Below, piece by piece: positions 14,815-23,307 of a stretch of 25,718 bases of DNA (position 1 is the first letter of the stretch; each line of letters begins with the position of its first letter). The translations under genes and the position numbers were made by a program. Origin of the DNA: Marixanthomonas sp963974425. GTDB lineage: Bacteria; Bacteroidota; Bacteroidia; Flavobacteriales; Flavobacteriaceae. Under the pieces are notes generated by a model that had not been told where the DNA came from, did not search any database, and saw only the letters and a program-made list of their open reading frames with translations. The stretch is from the NCBI RefSeq assembly GCF_963974425.1, contig NZ_CAXBCK010000052.1, positions 1 through 25,718 on the forward strand, written 5' to 3'.

Positions 14815-16329
14815 ATGAAAAAACTACAACTTGTAGTATTGGCCACGTTCGCAATAATTGTGATAGGCTGTACAAAAGACAATCCCCTAACAGAAGAAAC
14901 TCAAGAAATTGATCTTACTTCTGAAACTTCACAAGAATTATTAACTATCCCCCAAATCAACAAAATCATTGACGAACAATTGCGCCGTACGGGCGATTTT
15001 AGTTGGGATAAAACGTCCGATCAAGTATTGTGGAGTGCCACGGTGCACGGAAGCGGTATTTTAACCGTTGGATATGGAGAAAAAGGAGAAAGCTTCAGCA
15101 CTGAGAAGAATGCAAGACTTACCGATTCTAAAAACGCAATCGTTTCTGAAGTAATTTCAATAGAGAAAGGTTCTCGAAAAGAAACTCTTTTCGAAGACGA
15201 TGATGTACTAAATGTAATTGATGTTCAGGTAAAATCCCTGAAAACAATTACCGAATTAAGGAAACGAGACGATATTCGGTATATGGAGCCCAACGCGTAT
15301 TCTTTCTTTTATAGCGAACAATATCCGCAAAACCGATCGTCTAGTGGTTGTGGCAAAGATGGCCAAACCTTAAACAATAATGATTACCGTACAATTGCAC
15401 CAGGTTCTCTGGTAAGTTGGACGTATGATGAACATAATATTGAACAAGCTTGGGGCTATAGTACTGGATCTGGTGTAACTGTCGGTCTGATTGATACAGG
15501 AGTTTCACAAAGTCAGTCACTATTAGGCAGTAATTTTAACGATGGATATAGTAGTGGCCGAACCATTCAGAAATATGGAACGTTTATCGATTCATCTTGG
15601 CCGTGGTCTAACAATTATGATGGTCCGCATGATAAATGTGGTCACGGAACCAGTATGGGCTCAACCATTGCTTCCCCTAGAAATAATAATAACCTACCTG
15701 TAGGGGTGGCGTACAACTCAAACCTAATAGCGTATCGTGCTACGGAAGATGTATTGCTGAATGATTATCACGAACGTAAAGGTGTAAAAGATGCTTTACG
15801 ACAATTGGCAGATAGAAGCGACGTAAAAATTATATCTATGTCTATCGGGTATCCTTGGTCTATTAACAATGTAAAAGATGCTGTACGGTATGCACATAGC
15901 AGAGGGAAACTTATATTTGCAGCTGGTGGAACTTCCTTAGACTTCACTAATTGGTATCCGGTGATTTTTCCTGCCAGTATGAGCGAAACGGTTGCCGTAA
16001 CCGGAATAACCGATGATGGAACGTACGAACAGTGTGCTACTTGTCACGATGGTAGTGAAATTGAATTTACAATCGTAATGCAACGTGCAAATGATAACGG
16101 ACGTACTAGTGCTGTATTAGGTTTTTATAATGGAGATACTGATTATGTAGGCGGTTCTTCAGTGGCGACTGCAACAACTGCCGGAATTGCAGCGTTGGTT
16201 TGGGAACGCCATCCAACTTGGAGTAGAAGCCAGGTGTTAAATAAGATGCGACAGAGTTCCGAGTTTTACCCTAATAAAGATAGTACAAAAGGCTATGGAA
16301 ATATCGATGCTTTACAAGCGGTTCAGTAA
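14815..16329 (+). CDS. S8 family (subtilisin-like) lipoprotein protease with a CXXCH motif
   Basis: This 504-aa lipoprotein has a lipobox ending VIGC (Cys19), followed by TKDN, reminiscent of the Bacteroidota lipoprotein surface-export signal. Residues about 30-170 form an N-terminal propeptide-like region. The catalytic triad is Asp227 (GLIDTG), His277 (CGHGT) and Ser449 (GGSSVAT). At the usual oxyanion-hole Asn position (AAGN in subtilisins) the sequence reads FAAGGTS, so the residue is Gly372. Between the fifth strand and the serine lies QCATCHDG, giving a CXXCH motif (Cys407, Cys410, His411). The gene stands alone between the PAP2 gene and a strong terminator. A protease role is very likely; its target is unknown. 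TATCTTGA at 14780-14787 is a near-match promoter box. Confidence 0.93.
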   Translation: MKKLQLVVLATFAIIVIGCTKDNPLTEETQEIDLTSETSQELLTIPQINKIIDEQLRRTGDFSWDKTSDQVLWSATVHGSGILTVGYGEKGESFSTEKNARLTDSKNAIVSEVISIEKGSRKETLFEDDDVLNVIDVQVKSLKTITELRKRDDIRYMEPNAYSFFYSEQYPQNRSSSGCGKDGQTLNNNDYRTIAPGSLVSWTYDEHNIEQAWGYSTGSGVTVGLIDTGVSQSQSLLGSNFNDGYSSGRTIQKYGTFIDSSWPWSNNYDGPHDKCGHGTSMGSTIASPRNNNNLPVGVAYNSNLIAYRATEDVLLNDYHERKGVKDALRQLADRSDVKIISMSIGYPWSINNVKDAVRYAHSRGKLIFAAGGTSLDFTNWYPVIFPASMSETVAVTGITDDGTYEQCATCHDGSEIEFTIVMQRANDNGRTSAVLGFYNGDTDYVGGSSVATATTAGIAALVWERHPTWSRSQVLNKMRQSSEFYPNKDSTKGYGNIDALQAVQ

Positions 16330-16347
16330 ATTATAAATAAAGTTAAC

Positions 16348-16382
16348 AAAAATGGTTCAGAAATTTTTCTGAACCATTTTTT
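16348..16382. terminator. Bidirectional Rho-independent terminator
   Basis: AAAAATGGTTCAG (16348-16360) pairs perfectly with CTGAACCATTTTT (16369-16381), and A/T bases inside extend the stem. An A-run on the left and a T-run on the right make it work in both directions, fitting its place between the convergent S8 protease and O-methyltransferase genes. Confidence 0.88.
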
Positions 16383-16390
16383 GTTATAAA

Positions 16391-17032
16391 CTATATCACT
16401 CTACTAACCGTTAGCCCATCTCGAATAGGCAATAAAACGGTTTCCAGTTTAGGATGCTCATTGAGCAGTTTGTTATACTTCAGCAATGCTTCCGTATCCT
16501 TATCATCTTTTTTAACTGGCTGAACGACCTTGCCACTCCACAACACATTATCACTTAAAATAACCGATCCGCTTTTTAATTTTGGAAGAATAATGTCGAG
16601 GTACTTAGGGTAATTGCTTTTATCAGCATCAATAAAGACCAAATCAAAAGTTTGAGATAGTTTCGGAATAATTTCTAAAGCATTTCCTGTGTGCTGTATT
16701 ATTTGTTCTCCAAAGCCTGAAGCATCGAAGTATTTTCGCTGAAAATCGTGTAACTCTTCATTGATATCAATCGTATGGAGCTCGCCTTCCTTTTGCATAC
16801 CTTCGGCCAAACACAGCGCAGAGTATCCTGTGTAAGTTCCAATCTCCAAAATATTTTTTGGGTTTATTAATTTAGAAAGCATACTTAATACACGCCCTTG
16901 TAGATGTCCGCTCAACATTCGTGGAGCTAATATCTTTTGCCACGTTTCTCTATTTAGCTTTTGTAAAAGCTCGGGTTCAGGTTGCGAATGTTTTTGTACG
17001 TAGGTATTTATTTCTTCAGGAAGGAAATCCAT
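16391..17032 (-). CDS. Class I O-methyltransferase (PF01596, CCoAMT-like)
   Basis: This 213-aa cytoplasmic enzyme uses S-adenosylmethionine and a divalent metal to methylate catechol-type hydroxyls in characterised relatives; the substrate here is unknown. Motif I is ILEIGTYTGYSALCLAEGM. The acidic ribose-binding residues are in HTIDINEE, metal-ligand Asp lies in LVFIDADKSNYP, and the next ligand region is LSDNVLWSGKV. I chose ATG 17032 (MDFLPEEINTYV), which gives the usual family N-terminus. A GTG at 17056 would add eight residues and overlap the transporter gene. It lies 10 nt after the POT transporter stop and is probably co-transcribed with it. Confidence 0.92.
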   Translation of the reverse strand: MDFLPEEINTYVQKHSQPEPELLQKLNRETWQKILAPRMLSGHLQGRVLSMLSKLINPKNILEIGTYTGYSALCLAEGMQKEGELHTIDINEELHDFQRKYFDASGFGEQIIQHTGNALEIIPKLSQTFDLVFIDADKSNYPKYLDIILPKLKSGSVILSDNVLWSGKVVQPVKKDDKDTEALLKYNKLLNEHPKLETVLLPIRDGLTVSRVI

Positions 17033-17042
17033 ATTACTGTGT

Positions 17043-18599
17043 TTAATGTATGCCACCCATCATTTTTTTAATGAATGGTGAAATTAATATTGCAAAGATA
17101 CCCACAATTATACTAATGGTACCAAAACTTGCATACACGGAAACATACGAAAATAGTTGTTGTAAACCTTCACTGCCCGTTAAAACACTTTGAGTAGTCA
17201 ACCCGCTTACTTGCTCGGTAATGGTTCCGAAAAAACCAGTTGAAAAAACAGTAGACTCTCCACTTGAAGCAGCTGTCAGTTTCGCAATTTTTCCTGCAAA
17301 AAAGTGTCCAAAGAAATTGGCAGAAAACCAAACCCCCATAATGAAAGCCGTATATTTTAATGGAGACAATTCAGTCATTTTTGACAATCCAATAGGTGAT
17401 AAAAATAATTCCCCAATTGTCAGTACCATATAACCTAGTATTAAATATATCATAGAGGTTCTTGCAAAGTCGTCAACACTATTTGCAGACATCGCGAAAA
17501 TTAGAAAACCAAGACCAAGAAATACAAGACCTAAGCCAAATTTTATAGCTGAATTAGGATTGCTATTTCGTTTGCTTAAAAATGTCCATAACATAGAAAA
17601 AGGCACCGCAAAAAGTATGATAAAACCTGCGTTGATGCTGTTGGTGCCTGCAGCGTCCATTCCAACTAAGTTTACATTTCTATCGGCAAATAGGGTTAAT
17701 GAACTTCCAGCTTGTTCAAAAATAGCAGCGAATAATGTATATAAAATGGTGAAATAGACAGCAACTAATAATCGTTTCTTCTCTTTAATACTTACGGTTG
17801 AAATTATATACGTTATATAGGCAATTAAGAATAGCGAAACAATCCACACCAGATAGCTTTCAAATTCGTGAAACCTTACAATCGTCGCAAAAATAACTAC
17901 TGATACCAAAGAACAGATTACAATCCATTTCCCTTTATTTAAACCAAGGGTTTTTAAGTTATATTTTTCAAGAGAAGGCACTTTTCCTTTAGTGCCAAAT
18001 ACATTGCTTTTTAAACCGCGGTTAAAAACCAAAAGTCCGGCAACCATCCCAATTCCAGCCAACACAAAACCATAGTGCCATCCATAATTTGCAGCAAACC
18101 ATGCACAGGCTAAAGGAGCAATTGCAGCACCTAAATTAATGCCGAGGTAAAAAATAGTAAACCCAGAATCCCTTCTAGTGTCTCCTTGTTGGTACAATTC
18201 GCCTACAAAAGAAGAAATGTTAGGTTTAAAAAAGCCGTTTCCAACGATAATCAACCCCAAAGATCCATAAAAGAAAATAGGAAGTTCAATAGTTAGAAAA
18301 AAGTGCCCTAGTACCATTAAGATACCTCCTAGTATAATCGATTTTCTATACCCTAAAATTTTATCAGCTAAAATCCCACCAATCATTGGAGTCACATACA
18401 CTAAAGACATGTACGCCGCATAAACACCAAAAGCCATATCGTCATCAAACAATAGGTGTTTGGTCATATAAAGAACTAATAGGGCACGCATTCCGTAGAA
18501 GGAAAAACGTTCCCATAATTCAGCAAAAAATAAGTAAAGTAATCCTTTTGGATGTCCAAGAACCTCAGTAGACTCGTTGTTGGTTGTCATGTTGCTCAT
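17043..18599 (-). CDS. POT/PTR family proton-coupled peptide transporter
   Basis: This 518-aa inner-membrane protein of about 14 predicted helices imports di- and tripeptides with protons. It carries the POT signature ExxER in FFAELWERFSFYGMRAL (Glu27, Glu30, Arg31) and the PTR2 signature around GNGFFKPNISSFVGELY, followed by RDSGFTIFYLGINLGA. A GYRKSII loop follows the third helix, as in other major-facilitator proteins. Met4 (18590) is an alternative start. The 113-bp gap upstream of the gene holds no gene and no clear hairpin; on the minus strand it has TACATTGC, one base off the promoter box. Confidence 0.94.
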   Translation of the reverse strand: MSNMTTNNESTEVLGHPKGLLYLFFAELWERFSFYGMRALLVLYMTKHLLFDDDMAFGVYAAYMSLVYVTPMIGGILADKILGYRKSIILGGILMVLGHFFLTIELPIFFYGSLGLIIVGNGFFKPNISSFVGELYQQGDTRRDSGFTIFYLGINLGAAIAPLACAWFAANYGWHYGFVLAGIGMVAGLLVFNRGLKSNVFGTKGKVPSLEKYNLKTLGLNKGKWIVICSLVSVVIFATIVRFHEFESYLVWIVSLFLIAYITYIISTVSIKEKKRLLVAVYFTILYTLFAAIFEQAGSSLTLFADRNVNLVGMDAAGTNSINAGFIILFAVPFSMLWTFLSKRNSNPNSAIKFGLGLVFLGLGFLIFAMSANSVDDFARTSMIYLILGYMVLTIGELFLSPIGLSKMTELSPLKYTAFIMGVWFSANFFGHFFAGKIAKLTAASSGESTVFSTGFFGTITEQVSGLTTQSVLTGSEGLQQLFSYVSVYASFGTISIIVGIFAILISPFIKKMMGGIH

Positions 18600-18712
18600 A
18601 GTTGTATGTTAAACTTTTGAGCAATGTAGGAGCCAATCATTAAGATTGAAAAGACTGTTTTAAATTATAACAAAAAATAGTGGGTTGTGAGCAATTGTGA
18701 GTGAAGTAACAA

Positions 18713-19852
18713 TTAATTACAAATAGTTTTATATTCTTTGTTTTCAGGTGTTTCTGAAAATTCTTCTACTAATGTTTGATCAATCACAATATTAGTAGGA
18801 ACAATACGAAGTCGATATCTGCTTTCGCCTATAAAGATAAAAAGGTCGCGTCTGTCCAACTTATCGCTTCCTTCTAATTGTAGAATATCATTTATATTTT
18901 CAATAATCCGGGTGACGTAGGTTTGGTTTTTTATTTCACCGCCGAGATTAACCAAAATGCTTTGTGAAATTCCTTCAGCATATTTTCGTCTAATGGCAAA
19001 CTTCAGTAAGTTTTTATATTGTGTAGTTTTAGACCCAAAATCGATTACCTGATCTACAATACCTTTGGTGGGAATATTTATTTTAACCAAACTCCAATCT
19101 AGAAAAGAGATAGCCATTTCGTTAGGTTTCGGCATGCTTGCAAGTCGAATTACCCAAATAGTAGCTAGCACTAGGAAAACAGCAATTAAAGACGTTTTGG
19201 CAATAATTTTAATAAAGTTGTTGCTGAAATCATTTCCGAAGGTTAAAAATGCTTCTGAAACTTGCGAAGTGAAGGTTAAAACAATTACCAAAACAGCGAT
19301 TATTCCTATTAGTTTCAATCCTCGGTATGCGAAGGTTCTATAAAATGAAACGCCTAATAAATAACATAAAAACGCAGATAATAATAAATCTGGAATGCTG
19401 CTTATTTTTATGTTTTGAATGGTGTTTGAATCTCCTAAAATTTGAGGCAATAAAAACGTGATAACGGCAGTAGCGATAATTAGACCAATAATCTTCTTTA
19501 TGTTTTTCTTATTGTGATAAATAAATTGCGGGGCGTAATAGAAATAGAAAAGCGCCAACAATAAAAACATATTGTTTACAATGGAAAGTAGGTTTACTCC
19601 CAATTGGTATCCTTGAGTATCTATAAATGAAAAGAGCATTCCTGCATAACTCCAAATACCAGAAACAACCCAAACGAACATAGCAAAACTTAAATAGAGT
19701 AGTGCTTTATCTACTCGCTTTTCAGATTCATCTTCTTCTAAAATATGTTTAAACTGTTTTCGAATGTGATACCAAATCGCTAGTAAAAGCACCCCACCGA
19801 TTAATGCTATAAAAATGTGAGAAAGTATATAAAACCTAGCGACTTCTGTCAT
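18713..19852 (-). CDS. Unrecognised seven-TM protein with a cytoplasmic C-terminal domain
   Basis: I do not recognise this 379-aa protein. Seven hydrophobic helices can be read at about 8-28, 49-70, 85-107, 119-136, 150-169, 178-198 and 213-237. The positive loops (RKQFKH, HNKKNIKK, YRTFAYRGLK) put the N-terminus outside and the C-terminus inside, the topology of seven-TM receptor-like sensors. Residues 240-379 are a soluble domain of mixed helix and strand with a basic helix LLKFAIRRKYAEGISQ and a strand RRDLFIFIGESRYRLRIVP; I see no kinase, cyclase or phosphodiesterase motif. It starts 5 nt after the ACMSD stop, so the two are very likely co-transcribed. It could be a sensor or a transporter for a pathway compound; both are inference. 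Confidence 0.85.
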   Translation of the reverse strand: MTEVARFYILSHIFIALIGGVLLLAIWYHIRKQFKHILEEDESEKRVDKALLYLSFAMFVWVVSGIWSYAGMLFSFIDTQGYQLGVNLLSIVNNMFLLLALFYFYYAPQFIYHNKKNIKKIIGLIIATAVITFLLPQILGDSNTIQNIKISSIPDLLLSAFLCYLLGVSFYRTFAYRGLKLIGIIAVLVIVLTFTSQVSEAFLTFGNDFSNNFIKIIAKTSLIAVFLVLATIWVIRLASMPKPNEMAISFLDWSLVKINIPTKGIVDQVIDFGSKTTQYKNLLKFAIRRKYAEGISQSILVNLGGEIKNQTYVTRIIENINDILQLEGSDKLDRRDLFIFIGESRYRLRIVPTNIVIDQTLVEEFSETPENKEYKTICN

Positions 19853-19857
19853 GAGTT

Positions 19858-20940
19858 TTAACTAAGAATTCTATTAACTAGCTTCTTTTTTGCTGCTTCG
19901 TCATCACCACAAAGCCATTGTATTACATTGTCTTCCCAAATGGCATCGCATTCATCTTGGGTTAAAATATCTCGCTCTTGGGCAAGATCTAATATTTTAC
20001 CAGGATAGGAAGATTGCACCGCACTTTCCATTTCACCAAGTGGATAAGGGTCATCTAACCCCATTAAAATTTGTTTTGGGTTTTGGTTTTCTACCAATAA
20101 CTTTAAGGAGCCAGTATCGTGTACCAAGGTGTCAAAGAAAATATTTTTATGGCCAACGGCTTTTCTAGGGTGTGTTTTTCCTTCAAATAAATCAGGTCTG
20201 CCATCAAAACCTTGTATACGTCGTCCTAAGTTTATTTGTGCTAATTGGCCGCCGTGTGCAAAACATGTACGCATATTTGGATATTTATCTGCGTAACCAT
20301 TTAAACTTAAAAAGTGATACGCATCGGCACATTGTGCCAACATCCAGATGAGGTGGAAACGCCAAGTAGTATTTTCTAATTTGATAAACTTTTCCCCATC
20401 ATAAGGATGAATTTCAACCGCTAAATTATACTTACTTGCTAATTCAAAAATGGGTTCATTTTCTTCATCAAAAATGCAACGCCACGTTCCAATGGTATCC
20501 ATATAATGGGTTGGCAGGCATAAAAGCTGCAATCCTAATTCTTCTACACAGCGTTCAATTTCCCATAATGCGCCTCTTACAAATCCAGGATGTACTACAA
20601 ATCCGCAGGTAAATTTCGACGGATTTTCATGCTGTACTTTTGCGTTAAAATCATTCTGAAAACGTAGCGCTTGTTTCATTTCTTCAACACGAAGTCCGTT
20701 TCCGTAGAGTTGCGAAAGGTTTAAAACTACAGCGTGATCAATTTTATAACGTTCCATCCAAGCTAATTTTTCATCTAGAAAAAAGCTGGAATCGGTCACT
20801 GGACGGCTCCAATCTTTCTGAAGCATAAACTTCCGGTCATCATCTACCCAAAAAATTTCCTTGTCTTTCATAAACTGAGGAATTTCCTCTGGATAGGGAA
20901 GTAGATGCGAATGACCGTTAATGCGAAGTTTTCGTTTCAT
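19858..20940 (-). CDS. Aminocarboxymuconate semialdehyde decarboxylase (ACMSD)
   Basis: ACMSD is a zinc amidohydrolase-fold enzyme that converts 2-amino-3-carboxymuconate 6-semialdehyde, the product of 3-hydroxyanthranilate dioxygenase, into 2-aminomuconate semialdehyde. This diverts tryptophan carbon away from quinolinate and NAD. The 360-aa protein has the metal ligands of the family: His10-x-His12 (NGHSHLLP), His178 (EIHPYD), His229 (CFAHGG) and Asp296 in LMGLDDPYPLGE, close to the ACMSD form MGSDYPFPLGE. It is about 25 residues longer than bacterial NbaD, mainly by an N-terminal insertion. A related decarboxylase of the same family cannot be excluded, but an aldehyde dehydrogenase of the next step 2.4 kb away supports ACMSD. 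It is followed after 5 nt by the seven-TM gene. Confidence 0.88.
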   Translation of the reverse strand: MKRKLRINGHSHLLPYPEEIPQFMKDKEIFWVDDDRKFMLQKDWSRPVTDSSFFLDEKLAWMERYKIDHAVVLNLSQLYGNGLRVEEMKQALRFQNDFNAKVQHENPSKFTCGFVVHPGFVRGALWEIERCVEELGLQLLCLPTHYMDTIGTWRCIFDEENEPIFELASKYNLAVEIHPYDGEKFIKLENTTWRFHLIWMLAQCADAYHFLSLNGYADKYPNMRTCFAHGGQLAQINLGRRIQGFDGRPDLFEGKTHPRKAVGHKNIFFDTLVHDTGSLKLLVENQNPKQILMGLDDPYPLGEMESAVQSSYPGKILDLAQERDILTQDECDAIWEDNVIQWLCGDDEAAKKKLVNRILS

Positions 20941-21023
20941 ATAAGATTGGCTTATTCAGGTTTTTTTATTCGTTGATGTATTCAGTTAAAGTTACAATAA
21001 AAAGTATTGAAAGCAATTTTTGC

Positions 21024-21809
21024 TTATAAGCTTTTTGTGCGGCCCCCATCAACCGGTAAATTAATACCGTTTATATAACTCGCGGCTTCACTAGCTAAAA
21101 AGGCAACCGCATACGCAGTCTCTTCAGGTTGTGCAAAACGAGCTGCAGGAACTAAACTTTTCATGAATTCAGCTGCTTCTTCTTCGGTTTTGTCAAACTT
21201 TTTAGCAGCATTACCTACAATATTATCCAAACGGTCAGTTGCTGTAAAACCTGGAAGTACATTGTTTACTGTAATACCAAAACCACCTAATTCACTAGCC
21301 AACGTTTTACTCCAATTGGCAACGGCACCACGAATGGTATTACTCACGCCCAAACCATCAATTGGTTGTTTTACCGAAGTGGAAACAATATTAATGATAC
21401 GGCCATAGCCCACTTTTTTCATCCCAGGAACAACCGCTTGCACCAAAATTTGGTTACAAATTAAGTGTTGCGAAAAGGCTTTAGTAAATTCTTCCGTATC
21501 TGCCGAAAAAAGAGGCCCGCCTTTTGGGCCACCAGTATTGTTTATCAAAATATGAAATACTTTATCTTTTGTCGCGGCTTCAATTTTTTCTTTAAGGGTT
21601 TCAGGGTTTGAAAAATCGGCTACAATGTAATCGTGTCGTTGTCCGTCACCGGTTGGTAATTTCGACATGACATCTTTTAGTTTATCTTCATTTCTGGCAA
21701 CTAAGGTAACGCTGGTCCCTAACGATGCCAATTCCATTGCTGATGCTTTTCCTATTCCGGCACTACTTCCGCAAACAAGCGCCGATTTAAAATTCAAATT
21801 CAAATTCAT
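21024..21809 (-). CDS. SDR family oxidoreductase with a non-canonical active site
   Basis: This 261-aa short-chain dehydrogenase has a nucleotide-binding loop GSSAGIG (14-20), acidic VADF (63-66) and NNTGG (90-94). Ser143 occupies the usual catalytic serine position. At exactly the expected spacings, however, the catalytic Tyr is Ser156 and the Lys is Arg160 (VSNTIR instead of YxxxK). This form occurs in an SDR subgroup sometimes labelled 3-oxoacyl-ACP reductase. LPGFTATDR and NGINLPVDGG complete the family. It lies upstream of ACMSD on the same strand (83-bp gap), so a link with kynurenine/hydroxyanthranilate degradation is inferred, though no SDR step is known in that pathway. The first codons contain a triple repeat of TTTGAA (residues NLNLNF). 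Confidence 0.9.
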   Translation of the reverse strand: MNLNLNFKSALVCGSSAGIGKASAMELASLGTSVTLVARNEDKLKDVMSKLPTGDGQRHDYIVADFSNPETLKEKIEAATKDKVFHILINNTGGPKGGPLFSADTEEFTKAFSQHLICNQILVQAVVPGMKKVGYGRIINIVSTSVKQPIDGLGVSNTIRGAVANWSKTLASELGGFGITVNNVLPGFTATDRLDNIVGNAAKKFDKTEEEAAEFMKSLVPAARFAQPEETAYAVAFLASEAASYINGINLPVDGGRTKSL

Positions 21810-21959
21810 GAGTTCTTAATTGAGCGATTTATATACTTTGTTCTGTAAATATACTATGATTTTATGGGACACTTTTATGTTACACCCTATTTCTGAAATG
21901 TGACGTCTTTCCACAATTTTTGAGTATCTTGAAAATTCAATTTTACTAAAAACAATGCT
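21810..21959. other. Divergent intergenic region between the SDR and lipoate ligase genes
   Basis: This 150-bp gap must hold the promoters of both divergent genes. On the minus strand TATATTTA (21846-21853) is one base off the -7 consensus, 36 nt from the SDR ATG. On the + strand TATCTTGA (21925-21932) is a near-match, 27 nt from the lipoate ligase ATG. No clear operator palindrome or gene was found. Confidence 0.4.
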
Positions 21960-22967
21960 ATGATTTTTATTGAAAATGAAGGGGTTACCAATCCACATCT
22001 TAATTTGGCTTTAGAAGAATATATTGTCCGAAACTTCAGTTTTGACAATGATTATCTCTTATTTTACATAAATGAACCTTCTATAATTATTGGTCGAAAC
22101 CAAAATACCTTAGAAGAAATTAACCACGAATATGTGGAAGAACACGGTATTAAAATAGTTCGACGTGTCTCAGGCGGGGGAGCGGTGTATCATGACTTCG
22201 GAAACTTAAACTTCAGTTTTATAACCGATCACGATATTAAGAGTTTGAACAATTTTAAAAAAGTAACGGCACCTGTTGTAAAAGTGCTGAACAGCATGGG
22301 TGTCCCAGCTGAAATGAAAGGAAGAAACGATGTCGTTGCAAACGATAAAAAGATATCTGGTAATGCACAGTTTTCAACTGGAAAACGAATGGTAAGCCAT
22401 GGAACTTTATTGTTAGATAGTGATTTAAGTGAGGTTGCTAATGCACTGCAGGTTAAGATGAGTAAGATCGAAAGTAAAGGTCACAAATCGGTACGGAGTC
22501 GGGTGGCTAATATTTCAGAATTTATGGAGGAAAAGATGGATATTGAAACGTTTCGATCCAAAATTTTAGAAGGTTTATACCAAGAACGGGACGATTTCGA
22601 AACCTATCGCCTTACAGATGAAGAATGGGAAGGTGTTCACAAACTAAAAGAAGAAAAATACGACACTTGGGAATGGAATTACGGAAGTTCGCCAAAATTC
22701 AATATACAACGTGAACACAGATTTGCTGCTGGAACATTAGATCTTCGAATTTTTGTTGAAAAAGGACACATTCAAAACTTTAAAGTGTTTGGTGATTTCT
22801 TCGGAAGAGAGCCTGTTGAAAAGCTAGAAGAATTATTCATTGGCGCCCGTTATGAAAAAACTGACATAGAAAATATACTAGAAAACGTCGATATCGAAGC
22901 ATATTTCGGCGCCATCCCGAAAGAGGATTTTATTAATTTAGTATATGGGGCGGATGAGGAAGATTAG
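21960..22967 (+). CDS. Lipoate-protein ligase
   Basis: This 335-aa cytoplasmic enzyme activates free lipoate with ATP and attaches it to the lipoyl domains of 2-oxoacid dehydrogenases and the glycine cleavage H protein. The LplA/LplJ signature is present: IIIGRNQNT (42-50), VRRVSGGGAVYHDFGNLNFS (67-86) and KKISGNAQF with catalytic Lys131 (130-138), followed by HGTLLLDSDL. The C-terminal accessory domain with FNIQREHRFAAGTLDLRI is included, so it is a complete long form. It interrupts the minus-strand aromatic-degradation genes and has no clear functional link with them. Confidence 0.93.
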   Translation: MIFIENEGVTNPHLNLALEEYIVRNFSFDNDYLLFYINEPSIIIGRNQNTLEEINHEYVEEHGIKIVRRVSGGGAVYHDFGNLNFSFITDHDIKSLNNFKKVTAPVVKVLNSMGVPAEMKGRNDVVANDKKISGNAQFSTGKRMVSHGTLLLDSDLSEVANALQVKMSKIESKGHKSVRSRVANISEFMEEKMDIETFRSKILEGLYQERDDFETYRLTDEEWEGVHKLKEEKYDTWEWNYGSSPKFNIQREHRFAAGTLDLRIFVEKGHIQNFKVFGDFFGREPVEKLEELFIGARYEKTDIENILENVDIEAYFGAIPKEDFINLVYGADEED

Positions 22968-22995
22968 TTTTTTTAATTAGTGTTTTTAAGGAGAA

Positions 22996-23298
22996 ATGTT
23001 ATTAGGATATTTTGATTATACATTTTTTGCTGTTCTCATTTTTCTAAATTTTAGATTTTGGAACAGAAAAATTGATTGGAAAATAGGCTGTTTAATCGGT
23101 GCAGTATCTTTTGGTATTGTTTTACCAATTCTTTCAACTGCAATTGAACTTACCAGAGTAAAAATTACATCAGGACCTTGGATGGATAGTTTCGAGGTTG
23201 TTTATACATTTTTACGTTTTCCTACTTATTGGATAGTTGGAATTATTCAAGCAATTATTATTGGAATAAATTTGAGTTATAAAAAAAAACAGAATTAG
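22996..23298 (+). CDS. Small membrane protein, function unknown
   Basis: This 100-aa protein has three hydrophobic helices (about 4-20, 30-50 and 72-92), a tryptophan-rich middle (SGPWMDSF) and a basic C-terminal tail (SYKKKQN). It begins 28 bp after the lipoate ligase stop on the same strand. A GGAG at 22990-22993 is too close to the ATG to be a proper ribosome-binding site. Codon use looks more AT-rich than its neighbours. I recognise no family; expression is likely but not certain. Confidence 0.6.
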   Translation: MLLGYFDYTFFAVLIFLNFRFWNRKIDWKIGCLIGAVSFGIVLPILSTAIELTRVKITSGPWMDSFEVVYTFLRFPTYWIVGIIQAIIIGINLSYKKKQN

Positions 23299-23307
23299 AT
23301 AAATCTG

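Noticed and set aside
17033..17056. Longer O-methyltransferase starting at GTG 17056
   Set aside because: It needs a GTG start and overlaps the transporter gene; ATG 17032 gives the normal family N-terminus.
21011..21025. Terminator of the SDR gene (AAGCAA/TTGCTT hairpin)
   Set aside because: The stem is six AT-rich pairs overlapping the stop codon and is not followed by a T-run on the minus strand, so SDR read-through into ACMSD stays possible.
22990..22993. Shine-Dalgarno site for the 100-aa membrane protein
   Set aside because: GGAG is only two bases from the ATG, too close to work, and the other genes here do not rely on such sites.
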